Below are positions 26,176 through 33,938 of a stretch of 64,000 nucleotides of DNA, in pieces (position 1 is the first letter of the stretch; each line of letters begins with the position of its first letter). Position numbers and translations under genes: made by a program. This stretch comes from an uncultured Alphaproteobacteria bacterium (GTDB lineage: Bacteria; Pseudomonadota; Alphaproteobacteria; HIMB59; GCA-002718135): NCBI GenBank assembly GCA_902601455.1, contig CACKNC010000005.1, positions 1 through 64,000 on the forward strand, given 5' to 3'. The notes under the pieces are model-generated. The model was not told where the DNA came from. It saw only the letters and a list, made by a program, of their open reading frames with translations, and searched no databases.

Positions 26176-27423
26176 TTAAATCTTTTTTAAGGCTTTTATT
26201 AATTTATTTACTTCATCCATACTATTGTAATGAACAATACTAATTCTTACAACACCATCTTCATCATCAATACCAAGTGCTTTAAGGCATCTCCAAGCAT
26301 AAAAGTTATCGTTTCTTGTAGCTATATTATTTGAGACAAGTATTTTACTAACTTCTTTTGAGGATTTATTTTTTGAAATAAAAGATATTGTGGGCGCTCT
26401 GTCTTTGTCGATAATTTTATTTTTTCCTATCAATCGCAAATCATTTCTCTGTGTTATGAATTCAAGTATAGGGTTAGCTAAATCTTTTTCATGTAGTGAA
26501 ATTAAATTATTAATTTTTCCAATTTTTTCACGCAAGGAGATTTTTTCATCATTAAAATGGTGATCATATAAATTCATTAAATAATCATAAATTCCAGAAA
26601 GGGATGCTAATTCTTCATGATTAGATCCACCTGGATTTAAAGTGTAAGGGTAATCACCTTCTAAAAATTCATGATTTTGATTAGGTAAACTTTTCGTTAT
26701 GTTTTCATTGCAATATAATAATCCAAGGTGAGGCCCATAAGTTTTATATAAACTAAATGAGTAAAAATCTACTCCTAACTCTTTAACGTCAGGAAATCCA
26801 TGAGGAGCATAAGAAACGCCATCACCTATCAAAATAGCATTATATTTTTTTGATATAGAACTGATTTTTTTTAAATTATTTACAGATCCAACGATATTGG
26901 AACAATGTGTCACTGCAACTATTTTAGTTTTCTTAGAAATCAATCTTTCAAAATCTTCTATGTCAAGCTCTCCACTTATTTTGTTTATTTTCCATTCTTT
27001 TATTATAGCTCCATTTTCTTTAAGGCGTCTCCAAGGGCTTATATTAGCTTCATGATCTTGATTTGTAACTATTACTTCATCTCCCTGACTGATTATTGAT
27101 TTTAATGCATTTGATAAAACATACAAATTTGCAGATGTTGAATCTCCTATAAGAATTTCATTATTTTTTGCATTGATTATTTTTGCAAATAATTCAGTGG
27201 CTTTATCCATTTCATCCCCAGCTTTTTTAGACATTGCATACTCTGCATATGGTTGAACCTTTGTAGAAATCATGAATTCATTAAGTTTGCTAATCACCTC
27301 TTGAGGAACATAGCTTCCACCAGCATTTTCAAAAAAAGACCAATTTTTACATATTGGGTCTTTAAAAGCTGGAAATTGTGATCTAACAAAATCAATATCA
27401 AGTTTTGTATTACTAAAGCTCAA
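26176..27423 (-). CDS. Class V aminotransferase (cysteine-desulfurase-like, PLP)
   Basis: 415 residues. FENAGGSYVP near 31-40, GDSTSANL near 93-100, H124 and N127 in QDHEANISP, D201 in IGDGVSY, and the PLP lysine K227 in SLYKTYGPH follow the SufS/CsdA-like class V fold. The catalytic Cys loop of true desulfurases is not evident near the C-terminus; a Cys lies in AWRCLKALG, also found in related lyases and isopenicillin-epimerase-like enzymes. The start is TTG at 27423 and is supported by a good ribosome site (27431-27436). First gene of the seven-gene operon. Confidence 0.78.
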   Translation of the reverse strand: MSFSNTKLDIDFVRSQFPAFKDPICKNWSFFENAGGSYVPQEVISKLNEFMISTKVQPYAEYAMSKKAGDEMDKATELFAKIINAKNNEILIGDSTSANLYVLSNALKSIISQGDEVIVTNQDHEANISPWRRLKENGAIIKEWKINKISGELDIEDFERLISKKTKIVAVTHCSNIVGSVNNLKKISSISKKYNAILIGDGVSYAPHGFPDVKELGVDFYSFSLYKTYGPHLGLLYCNENITKSLPNQNHEFLEGDYPYTLNPGGSNHEELASLSGIYDYLMNLYDHHFNDEKISLREKIGKINNLISLHEKDLANPILEFITQRNDLRLIGKNKIIDKDRAPTISFISKNKSSKEVSKILVSNNIATRNDNFYAWRCLKALGIDDEDGVVRISIVHYNSMDEVNKLIKALKKI

Positions 27424-27430
27424 AAAAATA

Positions 27431-27436
27431 CTCCTC
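27431..27436 (-). promoter_or_regulatory. Ribosome binding site deciding a TTG start
   Basis: On the minus strand the sequence reads AAAAGAGGAGTATTTTTTTG. GAGGAG lies 7 bases before the TTG at 27423, a good spacing, and there is no ATG nearby, so TTG is accepted as the start of the class V aminotransferase. Strong Shine-Dalgarno sites are rare in this window. Confidence 0.65.
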
Positions 27437-27468
27437 TTTTATGAATATTTATTTTATACATTTTTTTA

Positions 27469-28212
27469 ATGAAAATTAATAAATATTTTGATGATGAAGA
27501 GCTTAAAAACAGATGTGATTTAGCAGCAGCCTACCATCTTGCTGATATATATGGATTTAGCGATATCATTTGGAACCATATTACTTGCAAAACTTCTTCA
27601 AAAAAAAATACATTTTTAATAAATAAATTTGGATTAAGGTACGATGAGATAACTGCATCTAATTTAATAGAGGTTGATTTAAATGGAAACATTGTCTTTG
27701 GTGAAGGAGATATAAATTATACAGGTTTTGTAATTCATGGAGCTATTCATAAAAATAGACAAGATCTTGAATGTGTTATGCATTCACATTCTAGATCAGG
27801 TTTAGCAGTGTCTTGTTTAGAGACTGGATTGGATATTTTAATTCAAGATTCAGCAATGTTTCACAACAGTGTTAGCTATCATGATTGGCAAGGTATGTCG
27901 ACAAGCACTGAAGAATGTAAGAGTCTTTTAGGAGATCTAGGTAATAATAATGTTATGATTTTGAGAAATCATGGACTTTTGACAGCTGGAAAAACAATAA
28001 GTGAGGCATTTATGCTTATGTACTATCTTGACAGAGCTTGTAAGGTTCAAATTGATTTATTAAACACTAACCAAAATATTATTAAACCATCTGAGAATTT
28101 ATTAGAATTTGCAGCTGGTCAATATAATGATTCTAAATATAAACTTGGTAAACATGAGTGGCCTGCTCTAAAAAGGATGCTTAAAAAAAATAATAGTATA
28201 TATGATCAATAA
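27469..28212 (+). CDS. Class II aldolase/adducin family protein
   Basis: 247 residues. The zinc ligands are visible as H105 and H107 in MHSHSRSG and H168 in LRNHGLL, in the order of fuculose-phosphate aldolase-like proteins; the usual acid/base Glu region is not obvious. The family includes aldolases, epimerases and decarboxylases. Its stop overlaps the start of the aldehyde dehydrogenase gene by one base, which fits an aldehyde-releasing cleavage followed by oxidation. Divergent, by 45 bases, from the seven-gene acyl cluster. Confidence 0.75.
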   Translation: MKINKYFDDEELKNRCDLAAAYHLADIYGFSDIIWNHITCKTSSKKNTFLINKFGLRYDEITASNLIEVDLNGNIVFGEGDINYTGFVIHGAIHKNRQDLECVMHSHSRSGLAVSCLETGLDILIQDSAMFHNSVSYHDWQGMSTSTEECKSLLGDLGNNNVMILRNHGLLTAGKTISEAFMLMYYLDRACKVQIDLLNTNQNIIKPSENLLEFAAGQYNDSKYKLGKHEWPALKRMLKKNNSIYDQ

Positions 28213-29708
28213 TGACTTTAAGTTTTCAGTTAGTTAAAGAACAAAAATTAAAATTACAATTTCCTTCAGATTTATTTATTAATGGAAATTATCAGAAATC
28301 TATATCAGAAAAATTTTTTGATAATATTTCTCCTATTGACGGAAAAAAAATTAACCAGATTTCTTTTGCTCAGCAAGCTGACATAGATAAAGCTGTTAGT
28401 TCTGCAAAAGAAGTATTTCAAAAAGGTTATTGGTCTAATTTACCTCCAGGACAAAGAAAAAAAATTCTTTTAAAATTTGCAGAATTATTAGAGCGTGATC
28501 GATTAGAGTTATCTCTATTAGATACTATAGATATGGGTAAAACTATTAATGATACCTATAATGCTGATTTACCAACCAGTATTGATAACATTGAATGGTA
28601 TGCTGAAATTATTGATAAATTGTTTGATGATATATCCCCCAGTTCAAAAGATTATATGGGTTTAGTTACTAAAGAACCAATAGGGGTTGTAGCAGCAATT
28701 GTCCCCTGGAATTATCCTTTATGGATGGCTATTTGGAAAATTGCACCAGCCTTAATTACAGGTAATTCAGTGATATTAAAACCAGCTGAACAATCCCCTA
28801 TGAGTGCTATTAAAATTGGTTCTTTGTTGTCTGAAGCTGGAGTTCCAGATGGTGTTTTTTCTGTTTTGCCTGGTGATGGACCTATAACAGGCAAATCTTT
28901 GTGTCTTCATAAAGATGTTGATTGCGTTGCATTTACAGGTTCTGGAGAAGTTGGTAAATTGGTATTACAATATTCTGGCCAATCAAATATGAAAAGAGTT
29001 CAACTTGAGTGTGGAGGAAAATCTCCTAATATAATATTTGCTGATTGTCATGATCTTGATGCAGCTGCTGAAGCATCAGCATACGCTATATTTGGAAATC
29101 AAGGAGAGGTTTGTTCGGCAGGCTCAAGACTAATAGTTCAAAAAGAAATTGAAGATGATTTTATAGATAAAGTAGCAGAAAAAAGTAAAAACATGCAGCC
29201 GGCTAATCCATTTGATCCAAATTCATTTGCAGGAGCAATAGTAAATAAAGAACAGCTTGATAAAATTAATAACTATGTAAATATTGGTAGGGAAGAGGGC
29301 GCAGATATAAAAGTAGGAGGAAATATTGCTATGCAAGAAACAGGAGGTTGTTATTTTGAGCCAACAATATTTAAAAATGTAAAGAATAATATGAAAATTG
29401 CTCAAGAGGAAATCTTTGGCCCTGTACTTACAGCACTCTCTTTTTCAAGCTTTGAGGAAGCAATTTCTATGGCTAATGATACTGAATACGGACTTGCTGC
29501 AGGTGTGTGGACAAAAGATATTAATAAAGCAATAAAGGCATCAAGAGAAATTAGAGCTGGTACAGTTTATATAAATAATTACGAGGAAGGTGTTGACTCT
29601 ACTATACCACTTGGTGGATATAAACAATCTGGTATAGGTCGTGATAATGGCTATCAAGCTCTGGATAATTATTTGCAGACCAAATCAACATGGATAAAAG
29701 TTTCTTAA
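28212..29708 (+). CDS. NAD(P)-dependent aldehyde dehydrogenase, PuuC-like
   Basis: 498 residues with all core residues: N167 in VPWNYPL, GSGEVGK at 243-249, E266 in LECGGKSP and catalytic C301 in GEVCSAGSR. The C-terminus (YINNYEEG, PLGGYKQSG, TKSTWI) resembles PuuC, the gamma-glutamyl-gamma-aminobutyraldehyde dehydrogenase, more than BetB. It could oxidise an amino-aldehyde such as trimethylaminobutyraldehyde, betaine aldehyde or a polyamine-derived aldehyde; context allows all three. The stop TTAA is shared with the convergent hydroxylase gene. Confidence 0.85.
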   Translation: MTLSFQLVKEQKLKLQFPSDLFINGNYQKSISEKFFDNISPIDGKKINQISFAQQADIDKAVSSAKEVFQKGYWSNLPPGQRKKILLKFAELLERDRLELSLLDTIDMGKTINDTYNADLPTSIDNIEWYAEIIDKLFDDISPSSKDYMGLVTKEPIGVVAAIVPWNYPLWMAIWKIAPALITGNSVILKPAEQSPMSAIKIGSLLSEAGVPDGVFSVLPGDGPITGKSLCLHKDVDCVAFTGSGEVGKLVLQYSGQSNMKRVQLECGGKSPNIIFADCHDLDAAAEASAYAIFGNQGEVCSAGSRLIVQKEIEDDFIDKVAEKSKNMQPANPFDPNSFAGAIVNKEQLDKINNYVNIGREEGADIKVGGNIAMQETGGCYFEPTIFKNVKNNMKIAQEEIFGPVLTALSFSSFEEAISMANDTEYGLAAGVWTKDINKAIKASREIRAGTVYINNYEEGVDSTIPLGGYKQSGIGRDNGYQALDNYLQTKSTWIKVS

Positions 29709-30844
29709 AATTTTACCTTAATCAGATAGTTTAGTTTAGATTTTATTTCATCTCTTTCAATATAATAACCCTGTAGATGTCTATTTCCAGAATTTGGATC
29801 AAATTTTTTTCTTCCATGTAAGATTCTACGATTATCAAAACAAAAAATATCACCTGTTTTGAGTTTAAATTCTATTTGAAATTTTTTACTATGAAGTTGC
29901 TTGTAAAAAAGAGTATAGGCTTCATAAAAATTATTCATAATTTTAGGATTGATATCTAAAGTGCCCATCGCCCCTAAATTAATTCTTACTTCTTCAATAT
30001 CATTATTTTTGTTAGTTTTTATTATTGGAGATTTTTGAATTCTTATATTTTTTTGTGTGTAATCGTTATCCTTGAACACTACATCATTATTTGTAAGCAA
30101 TTTAAATTTTTTTAAATAATTTTTTTTAAAAAAATCTGCAACTGCAAAACCATCAACTGCCGTAGAACTTCCACCCTCTGCTTCATTAATTAAGCAATGC
30201 AAAAATTGATATCCGGGGACATATTCGTAATAGGGAAGGTCAGTATGATTAACTAGAGCATCAGCTGTATATGCTTGATTATTAGGTTTGGGAATATTGA
30301 TAACTTCAAAAGGTGTTTTAAAGAAAGTTTCACGATATTGTCCAATCAGATCTAAAATTTTGAAAGCAGATTTTTTTTCAGTTGGTGCGTTAGAAACTAT
30401 TGTTATTCCAAATGAATATAATGTGTTTAGCCATTTTAAAAATATTTTTTCATCTGAAATAATTTTTTTATAATCAAATGTAAGTGTTTTAATATTCGAA
30501 ATTTTTTTTTTATTCCATAAGGTGTATGGTGAACTATAAGATTTTGAATTAATTTCAATATAACAATTATCTCTAAGCCATTTTAAGTCATAAGTTGAAT
30601 GATGATTATTTTCTGACCAATTAATATTTATATTTTTTGATGAAAAATTATATTTAATTGGTCTTATTTTTTTTGTAACTGAGAGAATATTAAAACTTCT
30701 CATCCTTGTATCTTTATGAAATGCAGTGGGGCAATTGTCTCTGAGCCATAAAAAATGATATTTACTTACATGTTTATCCTGCCAATAAACTTCAAGGTAT
30801 TTAGTTTTTAGTGATATTTTTTTAACTTTATATTTATTTTGCAT
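29705..30844 (-). CDS. Gamma-butyrobetaine hydroxylase-like 2-oxoglutarate dioxygenase
   Basis: 379 residues. The N-terminal DUF971-like domain has WLRDNCPTAFH near 33-43 and a second WLRDNC at 89-94. The TauD-type domain has the iron triad H200 and D202 in VNHTDLPYY and H343 in ILHGRKKF, with R360-region residues for 2-oxoglutarate. Human BBOX1 binds zinc with three Cys and one His in the N-terminal domain; here only C38 of the C-P-C-x-x-C pattern is kept and H43 may replace another. It should hydroxylate a trimethylammonium compound: gamma-butyrobetaine to carnitine, or, as in TmpA, trimethylaminoethylphosphonate. These cannot be separated by eye. Confidence 0.75.
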   Translation of the reverse strand: MQNKYKVKKISLKTKYLEVYWQDKHVSKYHFLWLRDNCPTAFHKDTRMRSFNILSVTKKIRPIKYNFSSKNININWSENNHHSTYDLKWLRDNCYIEINSKSYSSPYTLWNKKKISNIKTLTFDYKKIISDEKIFLKWLNTLYSFGITIVSNAPTEKKSAFKILDLIGQYRETFFKTPFEVINIPKPNNQAYTADALVNHTDLPYYEYVPGYQFLHCLINEAEGGSSTAVDGFAVADFFKKNYLKKFKLLTNNDVVFKDNDYTQKNIRIQKSPIIKTNKNNDIEEVRINLGAMGTLDINPKIMNNFYEAYTLFYKQLHSKKFQIEFKLKTGDIFCFDNRRILHGRKKFDPNSGNRHLQGYYIERDEIKSKLNYLIKVKF

Positions 30845-30901
30845 TTGAAATAATTTTAGTATTCGCTAACATATTTTTAGTTTTTAATTAAAGATTTTTT
30901 T

Positions 30902-31756
30902 ATGAATAAAAATTTACTAGGGATATTATTAATGACTCTAGGTATGTTTTGTCTAAGCGTTAATGATATGACATATAAAAATTTAACCATGAATTTCCCT
31001 GTTTGGGAGGCAGTATTTTTTAGAGCATTAAGTGGATCAATAATATCTTTAGTTATGGTTTATAATACAGGCATAAGTTCAATAAAAACACAAAAACCAG
31101 TTAGGCATTTTGTAAGAGCTTTTTCAGCAGTTGGGTGTGTTGTACTTTATATTTTTGGAATAAAATACTTGTTACTTTCAGAAAATATTGCCATTGCTCA
31201 TAGTGCACCAATAATAGCAGCTTTATTGGCACTACCTATTCTTGGGGAGAAAATAGGTATTCATAGAGTAGCGGCAATAGTTATTGGGTTTATTGGTGTG
31301 CTAATTATTGTAAAACCGGGTACTGATTTATTTCAACTTAAATCATTATTTCCAATTGGCTCAGCTTTATTTATGGCTTCGGTATACCTTTCAACCAGAT
31401 CTCTTATGAATACAGAATCAAGTACATCAATTGTATTTTATTATTCTTTTGCATTACTATTTACTTCAGTAATTTTTTTTCCTTCTGATTTTATAATTCC
31501 AGATACTTTTAATCTTATACTGGCTCTAAGTCTTGGTATTATGGGTTCTTTGGGTCATTATTTTATGTCACAGGCCGCTAAGAATGCAGATGTTGCTGTA
31601 ACATCTCCTTTTGAATATACTTCTTTTGTATTTGTAGGTGTTATGGGATTTATATTTTTTAATGAAATACCTAGTAATTCTGTTGTCTTTGGAGGTATGC
31701 TTATCATAATAAGCGGTATATATGTTGCTTATAGAGAGAGAAAAAATAATATGTAA
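30902..31756 (+). CDS. DMT/EamA family transporter
   Basis: 284 residues with ten hydrophobic segments in two EamA repeats of about 140 residues. FFRALSGSIIS in the first repeat and the later GHYFMSQAAK in the second are typical. It moves a small metabolite across the inner membrane; related proteins carry S-adenosylmethionine, amino acids or amines. It sits alone on the plus strand between the hydroxylase gene and proX, with a 57-base divergent gap. Confidence 0.8.
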   Translation: MNKNLLGILLMTLGMFCLSVNDMTYKNLTMNFPVWEAVFFRALSGSIISLVMVYNTGISSIKTQKPVRHFVRAFSAVGCVVLYIFGIKYLLLSENIAIAHSAPIIAALLALPILGEKIGIHRVAAIVIGFIGVLIIVKPGTDLFQLKSLFPIGSALFMASVYLSTRSLMNTESSTSIVFYYSFALLFTSVIFFPSDFIIPDTFNLILALSLGIMGSLGHYFMSQAAKNADVAVTSPFEYTSFVFVGVMGFIFFNEIPSNSVVFGGMLIIISGIYVAYRERKNNM

Positions 31757-31793
31757 TTTCCCATTAAATCTCTTATATTAAAAGAAATAAAAG

Positions 31794-31821
31794 TTGTTTA
31801 TGGCTAAATAACCGATATAAA
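31794..31821 (+). promoter_or_regulatory. Candidate sigma-70 promoter of proXWV
   Basis: TTGTTT at 31794-31799 and TATAAA at 31816-31821 are separated by 16 bases. A strong ribosome site, AGGAGGA at 31834-31840, follows and lies 6 bases before the proX ATG. The strength of both fits high expression of a periplasmic binding protein. The promoter call is by eye only. Confidence 0.45.
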
Positions 31822-31846
31822 ATCTATATAATTAGGAGGAAAGAAT

Positions 31847-32869
31847 ATGAAATTTATTAAAAAATCATTTCTAGTTCTATCTCTTTTGTCTGCTTTCTCC
31901 CTTAGCTCTTTAAGTGCAAATGCTTGTACTGTTAAAGTAGGAGATTTTGACTGGGATAGTGCTAACATTCACACAGCCATCGGTTCTTATATTATGGAGC
32001 ATGGTTATGGATGTGATGTTGAGGTAACAAAAGGAAGTACAAATCCTATATTGGCTGCTTTAATTGATAATCAGCTTGATATTATTTTTGAACACTGGAC
32101 TGACAACAATGTTGCTTTAATTGACCCGGAATTAGCTTCTGGTAATTTAGTTGATCTTGGAATTAACACGCCTGCATCTGAGCAAGCGTTTTTTGTTGAT
32201 AGAGCAACTTCTGAGGCTCATGGAATTACAAGTGTAGCTGATTTGAAAAAACCAGGTATTTGGGAATTATTTAAAGATCCTGAAGATCCATCTAAAGGAA
32301 GAATTACAAGCTGTATTTCTGGATGGACTTGTTACACTATCAATCTTGTTAAAATAATGGAATATGGTTTGGGTGACTTGTACACAAACTTTGACCCAGG
32401 TTCTGGTGGAGCGTTAGATGCCGCTATAGCTGGCGCATTTGCAAAAGGACAACCAATTGTCACATATTATTGGACTCCAACAAGTTTAATGGGAAAACCT
32501 GAAATTGATATGGTTCGTCTAACTGAGCCAGCTTATGATAAAGCTTGCTGGGATAAAATGATGGTAGTTGTAAATAAAATTAAAGCTGATGGACCTGATG
32601 CTTATGAGCCTTCTTGCGCTAATGAGTATAAGGATATGGCTTTAACTAAGCTTGCGACTGGAAAATTTGCTGCTGATAATGCAGATATTATTGCCTTCGC
32701 TGATGCATATACAATCACAACTTCTGTTGTTAACAATATGTTAGCATATTACGTTGATGAATCAGGTGGTGACATGGAAGCAACTGCAATGCATTACTTA
32801 GAAAATCATTCTGAGTGGGAATCTTGGGTTCCAGCTGATGTAGCTGCTAAAGTTAAAAGTTCACTATAA
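31847..32869 (+). CDS. proX: Glycine betaine/quaternary amine ABC transporter, substrate-binding protein
   Basis: 340 residues. Residues 1-26 form a signal peptide ending SANA before C27; the -3 to -1 residues are right for signal peptidase I and wrong for a lipobox. VGDFDWDSANIHT near the mature N-terminus and LDIIFEHWTDNN near 70-85 resemble OpuAC/ProX proteins, where aromatic residues cage the trimethylammonium group. It is acidic and better in codon quality than the glycan genes, as expected for an abundant periplasmic protein. proW and proV follow. Confidence 0.87.
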   Translation: MKFIKKSFLVLSLLSAFSLSSLSANACTVKVGDFDWDSANIHTAIGSYIMEHGYGCDVEVTKGSTNPILAALIDNQLDIIFEHWTDNNVALIDPELASGNLVDLGINTPASEQAFFVDRATSEAHGITSVADLKKPGIWELFKDPEDPSKGRITSCISGWTCYTINLVKIMEYGLGDLYTNFDPGSGGALDAAIAGAFAKGQPIVTYYWTPTSLMGKPEIDMVRLTEPAYDKACWDKMMVVVNKIKADGPDAYEPSCANEYKDMALTKLATGKFAADNADIIAFADAYTITTSVVNNMLAYYVDESGGDMEATAMHYLENHSEWESWVPADVAAKVKSSL

Positions 32870-32879
32870 TATTAATTTA

Positions 32880-32907
32880 TTTACCAGGGTCTTAAGGCCC
32901 TGGTAAA
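32880..32907 (+). promoter_or_regulatory. Intercistronic hairpin between proX and proW
   Basis: Bases 32880-32891 pair with 32896-32907 (TTTACCAGGGTC with its complement, one G-T wobble), leaving a TTAA loop. The stem is 12 pairs with a GC-rich top. It is followed on the plus strand by an A run, not a T run, so it is not a standard terminator. Such hairpins between a binding-protein gene and its permease gene usually stabilise the upstream message and give more binding protein than permease. The proW ATG is 9 bases downstream. Confidence 0.75.
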
Positions 32908-32915
32908 AAAATCTT

Positions 32916-33932
32916 ATGAAAAAAATTTCTAAAAACATAATTTATTTAATTTATTTAATTCTTTTCGGAGTTTTGATTGTTGTAAGTTATAATTCTTCTA
33001 AAAGAAAGCCGGATAGTGTCTCCGAGTTGTATACAGATTTTACTTGGTTAATTAATTGGCCTAAGTGGCTTGATACTCCATTTATGCACTGGATTAATAC
33101 AGGGTGGAGAAGTTTTATAGCTGATTATGGTTTGATATTTGATGCTATAGGTTATGGTCTACTTAGAGGTTACACAGAATTAAAAAATATAATCGTTCAG
33201 GCTCCATGGCCTGTCGTCATTTTAGGTGTTATTGGAATTACTTATGTAATCAGTGGAAGAAAATTGGGAACAACTATATTTGTAGGTTTTTGCACATTTT
33301 TTATAGGTTTTTTAAATCCTCGTTTTTGGGATAAGGCAATAGAAACAACTACTATGGTTGTTATAGGAATAGCTATATGTGTTGTCATAGGAATTCCTAT
33401 AGGAATAGCTATGTCCAGAAGCGAAAGAGTAAGAAATATTATTTTGCCTATTTTAGACACAATGCAAGTTATTCCTGCATTCTGTTATTTAATTCCTGGT
33501 ATTATTCTTTTTGGCTTAGGTGCAATACCTGCAATTATTTCTATATTTATTTATGCCTGCCCTCCATTGATAAGATTAACAGATCTTGGCATAAGATTAG
33601 TTGACAAAGAAATAATTGAAGCAGCAGAGTCATTTGGAGCAAGTAAGAAACAAAAACTTTGGGGAGTGCAGATACCTTTAGCTCTTCCAAATATTATGCA
33701 AGGTATTAATCAATGCACAATGATGGCGTTAGCCATGGTTGTTATTGCCTCTATGATTGGAACACGTGGCTTAGGGGATGAAGTTCTTTTAGGTTTACAA
33801 CAATTGAATGTTGGGGCTGCGTTAGAAGCTGGTTTGGCAATTGTTTTATTGGCTATTGTTTTAGATAGAATGACTCAGGCCTATGGAGAAAAAATTCAAG
33901 AACGAACTCAACCTCAAAAAAAGAAAAATTAA
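32916..33932 (+). CDS. proW: Glycine betaine ABC transporter permease
   Basis: 338 residues. A long N-terminal segment with one membrane helix and a soluble stretch rich in Trp precedes the binding-protein-dependent permease domain (about residues 140-320). The EAA-type loop EAAESFGASKKQKLWGVQIP at about 230-249 contacts the ATPase. It forms the membrane channel for glycine betaine or a related osmolyte/nutrient. Stop and proV start are 6 bases apart. Confidence 0.86.
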   Translation: MKKISKNIIYLIYLILFGVLIVVSYNSSKRKPDSVSELYTDFTWLINWPKWLDTPFMHWINTGWRSFIADYGLIFDAIGYGLLRGYTELKNIIVQAPWPVVILGVIGITYVISGRKLGTTIFVGFCTFFIGFLNPRFWDKAIETTTMVVIGIAICVVIGIPIGIAMSRSERVRNIILPILDTMQVIPAFCYLIPGIILFGLGAIPAIISIFIYACPPLIRLTDLGIRLVDKEIIEAAESFGASKKQKLWGVQIPLALPNIMQGINQCTMMALAMVVIASMIGTRGLGDEVLLGLQQLNVGAALEAGLAIVLLAIVLDRMTQAYGEKIQERTQPQKKKN

Positions 33933-33938
33933 TTCAAA

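Noticed and set aside
32880..32907. Intrinsic terminator after proX
   Set aside because: The stem is followed by A residues on the plus strand, not T, and proW starts 9 bases later, so it was called an intercistronic hairpin instead.
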